Shown piece after piece: positions 50,543 through 61,651 of a stretch of 64,000 nucleotides of DNA. Made by a program: the position numbers and the translations under genes. The stretch covers positions 682,001-746,000 of the forward strand of contig CP069300.1 in the NCBI GenBank assembly GCA_016839165.1. The letters run 5' to 3'. Under the pieces are notes generated by a model. That model did no database searches. It was not told the origin of the DNA and worked only from the letters and a program-made list of their open reading frames with translations. The stretch is from Bradyrhizobium sp. PSBB068 (GTDB taxonomy: Bacteria > Pseudomonadota > Alphaproteobacteria > Rhizobiales > Xanthobacteraceae). The first letter of the stretch is position 1; each line of letters begins with the position of its first letter.

Positions 50543-51739
50543 TCAACGGTTTTTCAAAACTTCGACGCCCGGCAGCGGCTTGCCTTCCATCCATTCAAGA
50601 AACGCGCCGCCCGCGGTCGAGACATAGGAAAAATCACCGGCTACGCCGGCCTGGTTCAGCGCCGCGACGGTATCGCCGCCGCCGGCAACCGAGATCAGCT
50701 TCTTGGCCCTGGTGCGCTCGGCGGCGTGCTTGGCCGAAACCACGGTGCCGCGGTCGAACGGCGTCAGCTCGAAGGCGCCGAGCGGCCCGTTCCAGACCAG
50801 CGTCGCGGCGTCGTCGATCGCGGCGTGGATGCGCGCGATCGATTGTGGGCCGACGTCGAGGATCATGCCGTCGGCCGGGATCGCATCGAGGCCATAGGCA
50901 TGCGACGGCGCGTTGGCGGCGAACTGGTTGGCGACGACGGCGTCGACGGGGAGGATGATCGCGCAGTTGGCGGCGTTGGCCTTCTCCATGATTCGCAGCG
51001 CGGTCGCGGCGAGGTCCTTCTCGGCGAGCGACTTGCCGACCGCGACGCCCTGCGCGTGCAGGAAGGTGTTGGCCATGCCGCCGCCGATCACCAGCGCGTC
51101 GACCTTGTTCACGAGGTTTTCCAAAAGGTCGATCTTGGTCGAGACCTTGGCGCCGCCGATGATCGCGATCACGGGCTTGGTCGGGGCTTCCAGCGCCTTA
51201 GCCAGCGCGTCGAGCTCGGCCTGCATGGTGCGGCCGGCATACGCCGGCAGCTTGTGGCCGAGGCCTTCGGTCGAGGCGTGGGCGCGATGCGCGGCGGAGA
51301 AGGCGTCGTTGACCCAGATGTCGCCGAGTTTTGCCAGTTCAGCAACGAAGCCGGCGTCGTTCTTTTCCTCTTCCTTGTGGAAGCGGGTGTTTTCCAGGCA
51401 GAGGATGTCGCCATCCTTGAGGGCTGCAACCGCGGTGGCGGCTGCTTCGCCGATGCAGTCCTCGGCGAAGGCGACCGGACGATTGATCACCTTCGACAGC
51501 GCTTCCGCGACCGGCTTCAGCGAGTCCTTGGCATCGCGGCCCTTGGGTCGGCCGAAATGGGCGAGCAGGATCACCTTGCCGCCCTTGTCGGAAATCTCGG
51601 TGATGGTGGGGGCCACGCGCTCGAGCCGGGTGGCGTCGGTGACGCGGCCGCCATCCATGGGAACGTTGAGGTCGACGCGCAGCAGCACGCGCTTGCCCTT
51701 CACGTTGACGTCGTCGAGGGTGCGGAACGATTTTGTCAT
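50543..51739 (-). CDS. pgk: Phosphoglycerate kinase
   Basis: 398 aa from the ATG at 51739. '[15 protein letters not shown]' (start signature), '[10 protein letters not shown]', '[17 protein letters not shown]' and the C-terminal '[12 protein letters not shown]' nucleotide motif are all intact. It interconverts 1,3-bisphosphoglycerate and 3-phosphoglycerate with ATP. Middle gene of the tkt-gap-pgk-fba run. Confidence 0.95.
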   Translation of the reverse strand: MTKSFRTLDDVNVKGKRVLLRVDLNVPMDGGRVTDATRLERVAPTITEISDKGGKVILLAHFGRPKGRDAKDSLKPVAEALSKVINRPVAFAEDCIGEAAATAVAALKDGDILCLENTRFHKEEEKNDAGFVAELAKLGDIWVNDAFSAAHRAHASTEGLGHKLPAYAGRTMQAELDALAKALEAPTKPVIAIIGGAKVSTKIDLLENLVNKVDALVIGGGMANTFLHAQGVAVGKSLAEKDLAATALRIMEKANAANCAIILPVDAVVANQFAANAPSHAYGLDAIPADGMILDVGPQSIARIHAAIDDAATLVWNGPLGAFELTPFDRGTVVSAKHAAERTRAKKLISVAGGGDTVAALNQAGVAGDFSYVSTAGGAFLEWMEGKPLPGVEVLKNR

Positions 51740-51842
51740 GAGCGTTTCCTGTGCGGCCGGACACAGCCGTCCGATGGACGGCGTTGCGTTCGCTTGCCGA
51801 TGTCGCGGCCGTTGCGGCCGCGAATGCGGAGGGCAAAGACGC

Positions 51843-51867
51843 AGATGCCCGGCTTTGGGCCGGGCAT
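51843..51867 (-). terminator. Hairpin between gap and pgk
   Basis: GATGCCCGGC (51843-51852) and GCCGGGCATC (51858-51867) make a perfect 10-bp stem with a 5-base loop, located 16 bp past the gap stop on the minus strand. Only a weak T-run follows, so it may be a partial terminator or a processing/stability element tuning gap over pgk. Confidence 0.55.
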
Positions 51868-51882
51868 CGCGAACAGTCGAAC

Positions 51883-52890
<1,008 letters not shown>

Positions 52891-53050
52891 GCTCGTCTCC
52901 TCTAAAGCTGTTGTCAGCCCCGCGGGAGGGCTCCCACGAGGTTTTTACGGCGGAACGCCCGGTTCAGCCGGGCGCGTACGGAAAAGATGGAGCTTTGGTA
53001 ATCCTTTTTCGCGACAAGCTCAACCGTAGGCCGCGGGTGCCAGCCCAGCG

Positions 53051-55033
53051 TCAGACGCGCTTGGTGGCAGCGTTAACGACGGCCTCAGCGGTAATGCCGA
53101 AATGCGGGAAAAGGTCCTTGGCCGGGGCGCTGGCGCCGAATCCGTGCATGCCGATGAATTCGCCGTCGTGGCCGATCACGGCGTCCCAGCCCCAGCGCAC
53201 CGCGGCTTCGATCGCGATCTTGACCGGAGCCTTGCCGATAATGGCATTTTGCCGCTCGGCGGGCTGCGCCAGCAGCAATTCCAGCGACGGGACCGAGACG
53301 ACCCGCGTCGCGATGCCGCGCCCGGCCAGCTGCTTCTGCGCCTCGACCGCGATCTGGACCTCGGAACCGGAGGCGAACAATGACACTTTTGCCTCACCCT
53401 GCGCCGCGACCAGCTCGTAGGCGCCGTGGCTGCACGGGTTGTCGTTCGGCGCCGTGGTGCGGAGCTGCGGCAGGTTCTGGCGGGTCAGCGCCAGAACCGT
53501 CGGTCCGTCCACGCGGTTGAGCGCCAGTTCCCAGCACTCGGCGGTCTCGACCGCGTCGCAGGGACGGAACACGCGCATGTTGGGAATCGCGCGCAGCGCC
53601 GAAAGGTGCTCGACCGGCTGGTGGGTCGGGCCGTCTTCGCCGAGGCCGATCGAGTCGTGGGTCATGACATAGACCACGCCGGTGCCCATCAGCGCCGACA
53701 GGCGCATCGCGCCGCGCGCATAGTCGGTGAACACCAGGAAGGTGGCGCCGTTCGGCGCGAAGCCGCCATGCAGGAAGATGCCGTTGAGGCACGCCGCCAT
53801 GCCGTGCTCGCGGATGCCGTAATGGATGAAGCGGCCCTTCGGCGTCTTGGCGCCGAACGCGGTTGCCGACTTCGCCTTGTTGTTGTTGGAGCCGGTGAGG
53901 TCGGCCGAGCCCGCGACGAACTCCATCGGCATCGCGGCCGCGATCACCTCGATCGCGGCTTCCGACGACTTGCGGGTCGCGACGTTGAGCGGATTTTCCA
54001 GGAGGCCCTTCTTGAAGGCGCGCAGGCCCTTGGCGAGCGAGGCCGGCCGCTCGTGACGGATGCGGCGCTCGAACTCGGCGCGCTTGCGGTTGCCGAGCTG
54101 CGCGAACTGCTCGCCCCAGGCCTTGTGCTCGGCCGCGCCGCGGCTGCCCGCCTCGCGCCAGGCCTTCAGCACGTCGTCCGGCACCGAGAACGGCTCGAGC
54201 GAGATGCCGAGCTTCTCCTTGGCGCCCTTCAGCTCAGCGGCGCCGAGCGCCTCGCCATGCGCCTTGGCGGTGCCGGCCCTGGTCGGTGCGCCGAAGCCGA
54301 TCGTGGTCTTGCAGGCGATCAGCGAAGGCTTGCTGGATTTCTGCGCGCGGGTGATTGCAGCCGCGATCGCCTCCGGATCGTGGCCGTCGATCAATTCGGC
54401 GGCCCAGCCGGCGGACTTGAAGCGCTTCACCTGGTCGACGGAATCGGCGATCGAGGTCGGGCCGTCGATCGAGATGCCGTTGTCGTCGTACAGCACGATC
54501 ATCTTGTTGAGGCGCCAGACACCGGCGAGCGCGATCGCTTCCTGCGAGATGCCTTCCATCAGGTCGCCGTCGGAAGCGAGCACATAGGTGTGGTGATTGA
54601 CGATCTTCTTGCCGAACTCCGCGGCGAGCATCTTCTCGGCGAGCGCCATGCCGACCGCTGTCGCAATGCCCTGGCCGAGCGGGCCGGTGGTGGTCTCGAT
54701 GCCCTTGGTGTGGAAGTTCTCCGGGTGTCCCGGCGTCAGCGATCCCAACTGGCGGAAATGCTTGATCTGGTCGAGCGTCATGTCCTTGTTGCCGGTGAGG
54801 TACAGCAACGCATAGAGCAGCATCGAGCCGTGGCCGGCCGACAGCACGAAGCGATCGCGATCGGGCCATGCCGTGTCGGCCGCGTCGAATTTCAGGAATT
54901 TCGTGAACAGCACGGTCGCGATGTCGGCGGCGCCCATCGGCAGGCCAGGATGTCCGGAATTCGCCTTCTCGACGGCGTCCATGGCAAGGCCACGGATCGC
55001 ATTGGCCATACGGGTGTGATCGACCTGCGTCAT
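53051..55033 (-). CDS. tkt: Transketolase
   Basis: 660 aa from the ATG at 55033. Thiamine diphosphate motifs '[14 protein letters not shown]' and '[18 protein letters not shown]...NNGIS-like' (seen as '[13 protein letters not shown]') are present. 'FVFSDYLRP'-type region reads '[19 protein letters not shown]', and '[19 protein letters not shown]' is diagnostic. It moves two-carbon units in the pentose phosphate and Calvin pathways. Head gene of the minus-strand central carbon run. An in-frame extension to 55138 is not supported. Confidence 0.95.
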   Translation of the reverse strand: MTQVDHTRMANAIRGLAMDAVEKANSGHPGLPMGAADIATVLFTKFLKFDAADTAWPDRDRFVLSAGHGSMLLYALLYLTGNKDMTLDQIKHFRQLGSLTPGHPENFHTKGIETTTGPLGQGIATAVGMALAEKMLAAEFGKKIVNHHTYVLASDGDLMEGISQEAIALAGVWRLNKMIVLYDDNGISIDGPTSIADSVDQVKRFKSAGWAAELIDGHDPEAIAAAITRAQKSSKPSLIACKTTIGFGAPTRAGTAKAHGEALGAAELKGAKEKLGISLEPFSVPDDVLKAWREAGSRGAAEHKAWGEQFAQLGNRKRAEFERRIRHERPASLAKGLRAFKKGLLENPLNVATRKSSEAAIEVIAAAMPMEFVAGSADLTGSNNNKAKSATAFGAKTPKGRFIHYGIREHGMAACLNGIFLHGGFAPNGATFLVFTDYARGAMRLSALMGTGVVYVMTHDSIGLGEDGPTHQPVEHLSALRAIPNMRVFRPCDAVETAECWELALNRVDGPTVLALTRQNLPQLRTTAPNDNPCSHGAYELVAAQGEAKVSLFASGSEVQIAVEAQKQLAGRGIATRVVSVPSLELLLAQPAERQNAIIGKAPVKIAIEAAVRWGWDAVIGHDGEFIGMHGFGASAPAKDLFPHFGITAEAVVNAATKRV

Positions 55034-55353
55034 GATGAAAAGTCCGCCTGGAATGAGGAGCTGATTGCTGGACGCATCGGGGCGGGCAGCCGCGATACGC
55101 GCGTGGATGGCCTTACGGGTTGGAGGGTGGATTAGCACCTCAATTCCGCAAGTCCAAGGCGATGAAACGCCCCAAAACGGGGAAAAGTTGCTCGAAATGG
55201 CCCTATTTCATTGAACGGTGCATAGTTCAGCGCCGCCGTTGCGCTTCGCTCGCTTGCCACGTAAATTTCGTCCGCTAAACGCTTGCCGAACCGCCAGTTT
55301 TGCCGTGTGGCAGGGCTGTCTCCAGCGGAATTGAAGGGTCCACGCCGCGTGTC
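55034..55353. other. 320-bp divergent gap, tkt / DUF4164
   Basis: Must contain the tkt promoter on one strand and the cell-division gene promoter on the other. I saw no repeat family or convincing operator, and could not identify a CbbR-type site. Confidence 0.45.
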
Positions 55354-55674
55354 ATGAGTGATCGTCTCGCCAACGGGTCTGGCAATACCGAGGCACCGCT
55401 TGCCGATATCGATGCTGCGACCAAGCGGCTGATGGCAGCACTTGATGCGCTGGAAAGCTCGGTGGAGCGGCGCCGCGAGGCCGACCGCGACGAGAACGAA
55501 TTGGCGAGCCGGATCCAGGCGCTCGGCGCCGATCGCTCACGACTTGCCGACGAACTCGACGGTTCGCTGGTGAAGACGCGCAAGCTCGAGCGCGTCAATC
55601 GCGACATCGCGGAGAAGCTCGACGCGGCGATCGGCACCATTCGCGCCGTGCTTGCGGGCGGAGAAGGCAGATGA
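55354..55674 (+). CDS. DUF4164 coiled-coil protein
   Basis: 106 aa, nearly all heptad-rich helix from 'AATKRLMAALDALESSVERRREADRD' to 'KLDAAIGTIRAVL'. This small coiled-coil protein precedes zapA in rhizobia and is known as DUF4164. Start at the ATG 55354. Overlaps zapA by ATGA, suggesting joint function in the division ring. Confidence 0.8.
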   Translation: MSDRLANGSGNTEAPLADIDAATKRLMAALDALESSVERRREADRDENELASRIQALGADRSRLADELDGSLVKTRKLERVNRDIAEKLDAAIGTIRAVLAGGEGR

Positions 55675-56054
55675 GCCACATCAACGTCACCATCAATGGC
55701 CGGCAATACCGGATGGCCTGCGAGGAGGGCCAGGAGGTGCGGCTGCTGAAGCTCGCGGAGAATCTGCAGCAGCGCGTCGAATCGCTGCGCGGCAAGTTCG
55801 GCGAGATCGGCGATGCGAGGCTCACCGTGATGGCGGCGCTGACCGCCTGCGACGAGCTGGTCGATGCGAGCGCGCGCATTCGCAGCCTCGAGGAAGAGGT
55901 CGAGCAGCTGCGCAATGCCCGCACCGCCGCCACCGATCGCGCCCGCGCGACCCAGACCGCGGTCTCCAACGCGCTCAACGCAGCAGCCGAGCGGATCGAG
56001 CGCACCACGCAGGTGCTCAACCGCACCATCGGCGGCGGCATCGCGATCGGGTGA
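55671..56054 (+). CDS. zapA: Cell division protein ZapA
   Basis: 127 aa. 'INVTINGRQYRMACEEGQEVRLLKLAENLQQRVESLR' is the ZapA globular head, followed by a coiled coil with 'MAALTACDELVDA' and a C-terminal extension of about 25 residues. It promotes FtsZ bundling. It lies upstream of 6S RNA and folate cyclo-ligase, a gene order kept across many proteobacteria. Confidence 0.9.
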   Translation: MSHINVTINGRQYRMACEEGQEVRLLKLAENLQQRVESLRGKFGEIGDARLTVMAALTACDELVDASARIRSLEEEVEQLRNARTAATDRARATQTAVSNALNAAAERIERTTQVLNRTIGGGIAIG

Positions 56055-56404
56055 TCCTGCTCCGCCCTCCCCCGGAGGGGCAGGCCTGGCGCATTTGGCT
56101 GCCGGCTATGACGACGTGGAAGCGTCGGTTGCAGAAGCATGTAAATGCCATGCGCGCCCCCTGGGCGGGTGCCGGCTTGCCGGAATTCGGAATACCGGAA
56201 GAGTATCGGTGAGTTGCCCGACGCGTCAAGTCGTTTGGACAGTCGTTTGGTCGATCGCCGGCCGCCGCCGCTGCTTTGCATGGGGTTGTTTTCGATATTT
56301 TGGCGGCGCGCCCCCGCGGATGCTCTCAAGTGGACAATGAAGTGGAGCAGGAGCTCCGCGTCGTCCTTACCGCTGGCGGATTTGGCCAACGATAGCTAGA
56401 TTAG
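56055..56404. other. 350-bp gap between zapA and 6S RNA
   Basis: Contains a GC hairpin CCCTCCCCCGGAGGGG just after zapA (near 56066) that may end its transcript, and should hold the 6S promoter. Short frames in it do not resemble proteins. Confidence 0.45.
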
Positions 56405-56572
56405 CCCCGCGAAGCTGCGTCGTGCGTCAGGAGCCATATATCCCCGGGGCCTTATCGATCCTTTAGGGAACTGTCCCTGGCCGGGTCCGTGGACCCGGAC
56501 ATATGGTGCCCACCTACTTTCGTAGGGAACTCCGGGATCGAGCGCTCCAACGGCCTCTGCGGCTTCGCACTA
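56405..56572 (+). ncRNA. ssrS: 6S RNA (global regulator of RNA polymerase)
   Basis: A closing stem GCGAAGCTGC (56409-56418) with GCGGCTTCGC (56559-56568), one G-U, defines a transcript of about 165 nt, the expected size. A second stem pairs ATCGATCC (near 56455) with GGGATCGA (near 56534), leaving the large internal bubble that mimics an open promoter. Smaller hairpins follow inside (CCGGGTCC/GGACCCGG at 56481-56498, CCTAC/GTAGG at 56513-56526). Position between zapA and the folate cyclo-ligase gene is the classical ssrS locus. The exact ends are estimates. Confidence 0.78.
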
Positions 56573-56737
56573 TTTTTGCTGTTGCCTGGTCGTCGCGCGG
56601 CGGCGGTTCGATTGTGGTGCACCGCTGTCCCCTGCGAAGCAGGGCGTCCAGTGCGCCGCGGCCTGGCCCTTTGAATGCGAGCGTCTCTGAATGATGGATC
56701 GTCCGTTGTCGCGGACGACGACAGCGGAAGATGGATC

Positions 56738-57316
56738 ATGCACGCATCTCCATCGAAGGCCGAGCTTCGGGCGCTTGCTCTCGCCAAGCGCGACGCGCTG
56801 AGCGACGAGCAGCGTGCGGCCGCGGCCGAGGCGCTCGCCAAGCGCCGCGTGCCATTCGAGATCACGCAAGGCATGATCATCTCCGGCTATGCCCCGATCC
56901 GTAGCGAGCTCGATCCGGCGCCGCTGATGAAGAAGCTTGCGGAAAAGGGGGCGCGGCTCGCGCTGCCCTGCATCAATGCGCGCGGCCAGTCGCTGACCTT
57001 TCGCAGCTGGTCGCCGCAGGACCGGCTGATGCTCGGGCCGCTCGGCATTCCCGAGCCGTCGCCGGCTGCGGCCGAGGTGCATCCCGACGTGATGCTGGTG
57101 CCGCTCGCCGCATTCGACAAGCTCGGCCACCGCATCGGCTACGGCGCCGGCTATTACGACTATACCTTTGCGCATCTGCGCAAGGCCAAGCATGTGATCG
57201 GGGTGGGAATTGCCTTTGCTGCACAGGAAACCAAGGCTATCCCGGCGCTGTCGCACGACGTCCCGCTCGATTATGTGCTAACGGAGCGCAAGACGTTCGA
57301 TTTCCGGAGTAGCTAG
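56738..57316 (+). CDS. 5-formyltetrahydrofolate cyclo-ligase
   Basis: 192 aa from the ATG at 56738, with GGAAG 8 bases upstream; an in-frame ATG at 56675 is less likely. 'KAELRALALAKRDAL' start, 'GYAPIRSELDPAPL', and the nucleotide motif 'LVPLAAFDKLGHRIGYGAGYYD' are diagnostic. It converts 5-formyl-THF to 5,10-methenyl-THF with ATP. It directly follows 6S RNA, as ygfA does in E. coli. Confidence 0.92.
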   Translation: MHASPSKAELRALALAKRDALSDEQRAAAAEALAKRRVPFEITQGMIISGYAPIRSELDPAPLMKKLAEKGARLALPCINARGQSLTFRSWSPQDRLMLGPLGIPEPSPAAAEVHPDVMLVPLAAFDKLGHRIGYGAGYYDYTFAHLRKAKHVIGVGIAFAAQETKAIPALSHDVPLDYVLTERKTFDFRSS

Positions 57317-57318
57317 CC

Positions 57319-58146
57319 TTGCGTATCCTCTTCGTTGGTGACGTCGTCGGCAGGACCGGCCGCACCGCCATTTCAGACCATCTTCCCGGCATGATCAGGG
57401 ACTGGTCGCTCGACCTCGTCGTCGTCAATGGTGAGAATTCCGCCGGCGGTTTCGGCATCACCGAGGCGATCTACCAGGAGTTGCTGGATGCCGGTGCCGA
57501 CGCGATCACGCTCGGCAACCACGCCTGGAATCAGAAGGAGGCGCTGGTCTTCATCGAGCGCGCGCCGCGCCTGATCCGCCCGCTGAACTTCCCGCGTCAT
57601 TCGCCCGGCCGCGGCGCCACCCTGGTCGACACCAAGAACGGCAAGCGCGCGCTCGTGCTCAATGCCATCGGCCGCGTGTTCATGGAGCCGTCCTCGAACG
57701 ATCCGTTCAGCGCGATCGATCGCGAGCTCGAGGCCTGCCCGTTGCGCCAGGGCGCAGATGCCATCGTGCTCGATTTCCACGCCGAGGCGACCAGCGAGAA
57801 GCAGGGCGTCGGCTTCTTCTGCGACGGCCGGGTCAGCCTCGTGGTCGGCACCCATACCCATGTGCCGACTGCCGATCACCAGGTGCTGCCCGGCGGCACC
57901 GCCTATATGAGCGATGCCGGCATGACCGGCGATTATGATTCGGTGATCGGCATGCAGAAGGAGGAGCCGCTGCAGCGCTTCCTCACCGGCATTCCCTCCG
58001 GCCGTTTCGAGCCGGCGGGCGGTGTTGCGACGCTGAGCGGTATCGCGGTCGAGACCGACGATGCCACCGGGCTTGCGGTCAAGGTCGCGCCGGTGCGCGC
58101 CGGCGGCCGGCTCGAGCCTGCGGTGCCGGGATTCTGGACCAGCTAG
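57319..58146 (+). CDS. YmdB-family metallophosphoesterase (TIGR00282)
   Basis: 275 aa, TTG start 3 bp after the preceding stop. Metal motifs: 'LFVGDVVGRTGR' (G-D), 'VNGENSAGGFGIT' (N-G-E-N), 'TLGNHAWNQKEA' (G-N-H) and 'VGTHTHVPTAD' (G-T-H-T-H). Bacillus YmdB hydrolyses 2',3'-cyclic nucleotides and influences biofilm and motility. Cytosolic, coupled to the folate gene. Confidence 0.92.
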   Translation: MRILFVGDVVGRTGRTAISDHLPGMIRDWSLDLVVVNGENSAGGFGITEAIYQELLDAGADAITLGNHAWNQKEALVFIERAPRLIRPLNFPRHSPGRGATLVDTKNGKRALVLNAIGRVFMEPSSNDPFSAIDRELEACPLRQGADAIVLDFHAEATSEKQGVGFFCDGRVSLVVGTHTHVPTADHQVLPGGTAYMSDAGMTGDYDSVIGMQKEEPLQRFLTGIPSGRFEPAGGVATLSGIAVETDDATGLAVKVAPVRAGGRLEPAVPGFWTS

Positions 58147-58251
58147 CCTGCGACACCTTGTCGTGCTTTGATGGGCAGTGATTTTGATGGGGTAGTGATT
58201 TTTCAGTCCCAATGATTTTTCGATATCGGTGATTTGCTTCCGGAGATTGCA

Positions 58252-60015
58252 GTGTCCGAGCGCGTCGAACGTCGTTTGGTGGCCTTGGTGGCGGCCGATG
58301 TTGCCGGCTACAGCCGCCTCATGGGCCGCGACGAGGAGCGGACGCTTGGCGACCTGAAGGGCGCCCGCCAGACGCTGGTCGATCCGACCATCGCGGCATG
58401 CCGAGGCCGTATCGTCAAGACCACCGGCGACGGGATGCTGGTCGAGTTCGCCAGCGCCGTCGACGCTGCGCGGTGCGCCATCGAGGTTCAGCGAGGCATG
58501 GCCGAGCGGAACGTCGCGGTGCCGCCCGATCGCAGAATCGAATTCCGTATCGGCATTCACGTCGGCGACATCATCATCGACAGTGACGATATCTTCGGTG
58601 AGGGCGTCAACATCGCGGCGCGCCTCGAGGGGATGGCCGATCCCGGCGGAATCTGCATTTCGGACGATGCCCATCGGCAAATCCGAGGCAAGGTCGACAT
58701 CGATTTCGGTGACATGGGCTCACAGTCGCTGAAGAATATCGCCGAGCCGATGCGCGTTTGGCAGATTCGGATCGGCGGCGAGCCTGGCTCGCAGCGCTCG
58801 ACAGTGCCGGTCCAACCGCTTCCGCTGCCGGACAGGCCGTCGATTGCAGTGCTGCCGTTCGACAACATGAGCGGGGATCGCGAGCAGGATTATTTTGCCG
58901 ACGGCATGGTCGAAGAGATCATCACGGCGCTGTCGCGGTTCAAATCGCTGTTCGTCATCGCGCGAAATTCGAGCTTCGCCTACAAGAACAAGGCTATCGA
59001 CATCAAGCGGGTGGGCCGCGAGCTCGGCGTACGCTATGTGCTGGAAGGCAGCGTGCGCAAGGCCGGCAACCGGGTCCGCATCACCGGCCAGCTGATCGAG
59101 GCGACGACCGGCAACCACATCTGGGCCGACCGCTTCGACGGCGAGCTCGAGGATATCTTTGGCCTGCAGGACAAGGTCACCTCGAGCGTTGTCGGCCTGA
59201 TCGCGCCGAGGCTGGAGCAGGCCGAATTCGAGCGTGTCAGGCAGAAGCCGACGGACAAGCTGGACAGCTACGACCTCTATTTGCGCGGCATGGCGCTGAT
59301 TCATCAGCGCGCCTCGCTCGCCGATGCCTATAAGCTGTTCAAGCAGGCGATCGAGCTCGATCCGCAGTTCGCCGCGGCGCATGCCATGCTGGCGTGGACC
59401 TGGATGGCCCGGCAGGCCACGACCGGCTCGCCGCTCGACGGCCCGGAGCGGTTCGAGGCCGTCAAGCACGCACGGCTGGCGTCGCGACTCGGCGAGGAGG
59501 ATGCGTTCGTGCAGTCGACGGCCGGCCACGTGTTGACCTATCTCGGGCATGACTACGACCTCGGCTCGTCGATGGTCGAGGAGGCGATCGCGCTGAACCC
59601 CAATCTCGGATTCGCCTGGTATTCGCGCGGCTGGGTCTCGCTGATGTGCGGTGAGACCGAACGCGCAATCGAGAGTTTCGACCACATGATCCGGCTTAGT
59701 CCGCTCGATCCCCTGCGCGTCAGCGCCTGGATCGGCATGGCGCACGCCTGCTTCTGGCTCGAACGCTATGAGGAGGGGTGCAAGGTTGCCAGGCGGTCGT
59801 TGCGCTTCAACTCCAATGCGCATTCATTGGGCGCCTTCATCATCAATGCGATCCGCGCAGGTGATGCGGAGGAGGCGCGAAAGGCGATCGCTCGTCTGTT
59901 GCGGGTGCATCCTGGCTTCCGTACCTCGCATATCAGCGAGGCGTTCCCGGTGCGCGACGCCGTATTGCGCGACCAGATCGGCGCTGCGCTGCGTGACGCA
60001 GGATTGCCGGAGTAA
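58252..60015 (+). CDS. Class III adenylate/guanylate cyclase with TolB-like and TPR domains
   Basis: 587 aa from the GTG at 58252 (GGAG 7 bases upstream). The cyclase domain comes first: the metal Asp in 'VAADVAGYSRLMGRDEERT', then 'IVKTTGDGMLVEF', 'RIGIHVGDII' and 'GEGVNIAARLEGMADPGGICIS'. A TolB/FlgO-like module follows (about 185-320: 'SIAVLPFDNMSGDREQDYFADGM', 'YVLEGSVRK', 'WADRFDGELEDIF'), then five TPR-like units. No membrane segment is visible. This soluble architecture is abundant in Bradyrhizobium; signal and nucleotide product unknown. Confidence 0.88.
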   Translation: MSERVERRLVALVAADVAGYSRLMGRDEERTLGDLKGARQTLVDPTIAACRGRIVKTTGDGMLVEFASAVDAARCAIEVQRGMAERNVAVPPDRRIEFRIGIHVGDIIIDSDDIFGEGVNIAARLEGMADPGGICISDDAHRQIRGKVDIDFGDMGSQSLKNIAEPMRVWQIRIGGEPGSQRSTVPVQPLPLPDRPSIAVLPFDNMSGDREQDYFADGMVEEIITALSRFKSLFVIARNSSFAYKNKAIDIKRVGRELGVRYVLEGSVRKAGNRVRITGQLIEATTGNHIWADRFDGELEDIFGLQDKVTSSVVGLIAPRLEQAEFERVRQKPTDKLDSYDLYLRGMALIHQRASLADAYKLFKQAIELDPQFAAAHAMLAWTWMARQATTGSPLDGPERFEAVKHARLASRLGEEDAFVQSTAGHVLTYLGHDYDLGSSMVEEAIALNPNLGFAWYSRGWVSLMCGETERAIESFDHMIRLSPLDPLRVSAWIGMAHACFWLERYEEGCKVARRSLRFNSNAHSLGAFIINAIRAGDAEEARKAIARLLRVHPGFRTSHISEAFPVRDAVLRDQIGAALRDAGLPE

Positions 60016-60017
60016 CC

Positions 60018-60083
60018 AAGGCGTTTTCGAGCGAAGTGGCCGCCGTTTCGCGTCAAGAAGAGCGTCCGAACGACAAGCCCTAG
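60018..60083. repeat. Dispersed repeat, degenerate copy of the 18640 element
   Basis: AAGGCGTTTTCGAGCGAAGTGGCCGCCGTTTCGCGTCAAGAAGAGCG shares its core, GCGTTTTCGAGCGAAG, and layout with the element at 18640. Its end overlaps the stop of the chemoreceptor gene. Confidence 0.65.
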
Positions 60084-61504
60084 CCCTGCCGGAAACCCAT
60101 CCGGAATGCGCCCCAGTGGCGGCCGCCGACGAAGATCGGCGATGACAGGTCCTTCATCAACACGAAATTGCCGCCGCCCATGTCGCGGCGGTAGGTCTGC
60201 AGCAGGAACGGCTTGGTATTGGCCGCGACCTTGCTCACCGCGCGGTCGTTGAACAGCCGGCGGTTGCGGCAGTTGGCGTTGTTCCACACCGGGTCCGGGC
60301 CCTGCGGCTGCCGATAGTTCGGATTGTGGGTCGGCAGATAGCCGCCGCGCGCCCAGGCGACGCAGAACACGATGCGCGGATCGGCCTTCTGGATCGGATC
60401 CTGGATCGCGGGCAGCACGCGATCGGTGAAAGAGACATAGTCGGTCAGATACTGTTTCGGATCGGTGCCGGCGATCTCGCGATAGTTCTCGTCCATCAAT
60501 TGCGCGAGCGTGATGTCACCTTGCGCGACCGCGTTCTCGAACAGGTCGGAGATCCGTTTCGCGGTCTCGATCACGACGCGGATCAGCGGCGTATCAGAGG
60601 TCTCGACGCCGCTGTCGGCAATGGTCACGATCAGGCTCTCGGAGAGCTCGAGCAGCTTCGCCACGCGGCCGTCGGCGTGCTTGAGGTCGCGCGAGGACAG
60701 GTCGACGCCCTTGGCGAGCTCGTTCAGTTCCGTGATTACGCTCTCGCAATGGCCGAGATTGGAGGTCGCGGCGCGCGCCACGCTGCCGATCTCGGCGCCG
60801 ACCAAGGAAAAGCCATCCTGCACGCGGCTGATGATGCCCGAGATCTGCTGGGCGCCCTCGCTGGCGCTCTTGGCGCGCAGCGAGGCGTCGCCGCTCTCGC
60901 CGATCAGGCTGCCGATCTGGCCGTCGAGATCGCGTACGGTGTCGGAAATCTGATGCGTCGCCTGGCGGGTCGCCTCCGCGAGGTTCTTCACCTCGCCAGC
61001 GACCACCGCAAAGCCGCGGCCGGCAGTGCCGGCGCGCGCCGCCTCGATGGTGGCGTTGAGCGCCAAAAGGTTGGTCTGCTTGGCGATCGCCTCGATCGAG
61101 CCGGAGACCTTGGCGACCTGGCTGAGCGCTGCACCGACCGCGGCGAGCCGCGCCTCGATCCGACCGACGGCGGCGACGAGTTCCGCAATGTGGCTGACCG
61201 CCGTCTGGACCACGCGGCGCGACTCGGCGATCTGGCCGGCCGCGGCGGATGCGGTCGATTGCACCGCCTGCGATGCGTTGGCGATGTCGTGATTGGCCGA
61301 GACCATGGTCTCGGCGGTCGCCTGCAAATGATGGAACCGCTCCGACTGGTTGGCGACGCGGCTCGCGACCTCCTGGACATTGCCGGCGATATCAGCGAGT
61401 TCGACGCCGAGGCCGCCGATGCGGTCGGCGAGCTGGTCGACCAGCCGTTCGGCCAGCGTCCGGTCCGATGAAATATCCAGCACTGCAAGCTGCGCAGCCG
61501 ACAT
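60080..61504 (-). CDS. Soluble methyl-accepting chemotaxis-type receptor with C-terminal sensor-like domain
   Basis: 474 aa from the ATG at 61504 (GGAGG 10 bases upstream); an in-frame ATG at 61558 is possible. The signalling hairpin, '[41 protein letters not shown]', is at about 155-195. No membrane segment is present. The C-terminal 150 residues ('[14 protein letters not shown]...', '[14 protein letters not shown]', '[12 protein letters not shown]', '[12 protein letters not shown]') look like a Cache/PAS-type sensor placed after the signalling part. It is a paralogue of the next gene. Confidence 0.88.
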   Translation of the reverse strand: MSAAQLAVLDISSDRTLAERLVDQLADRIGGLGVELADIAGNVQEVASRVANQSERFHHLQATAETMVSANHDIANASQAVQSTASAAAGQIAESRRVVQTAVSHIAELVAAVGRIEARLAAVGAALSQVAKVSGSIEAIAKQTNLLALNATIEAARAGTAGRGFAVVAGEVKNLAEATRQATHQISDTVRDLDGQIGSLIGESGDASLRAKSASEGAQQISGIISRVQDGFSLVGAEIGSVARAATSNLGHCESVITELNELAKGVDLSSRDLKHADGRVAKLLELSESLIVTIADSGVETSDTPLIRVVIETAKRISDLFENAVAQGDITLAQLMDENYREIAGTDPKQYLTDYVSFTDRVLPAIQDPIQKADPRIVFCVAWARGGYLPTHNPNYRQPQGPDPVWNNANCRNRRLFNDRAVSKVAANTKPFLLQTYRRDMGGGNFVLMKDLSSPIFVGGRHWGAFRMGFRQG

Positions 61505-61651
61505 ATCAGCACGTCCTCCAGTCACGACGGCCCGTCGAGCCGCAGCAGCATTCTCCATTCCGATCTAAAGTGTGATTCGCGAAGGCCGTCTTGCCTGAGC
61601 GTGCACTGGGTGGCCCGGATTACGCTTCGCTGCATCCGGACTACCCAGTCA

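Noticed and set aside
52956..52974. Hairpin CGCCCGG/CCGGGCG between tkt and gap as a terminator
   Set aside because: No T-run follows on either strand within the expected distance; it is too weakly supported to call.
56489..56694. Short plus-strand frames inside and after the 6S RNA region
   Set aside because: They overlap the conserved RNA stems and show no protein family features.
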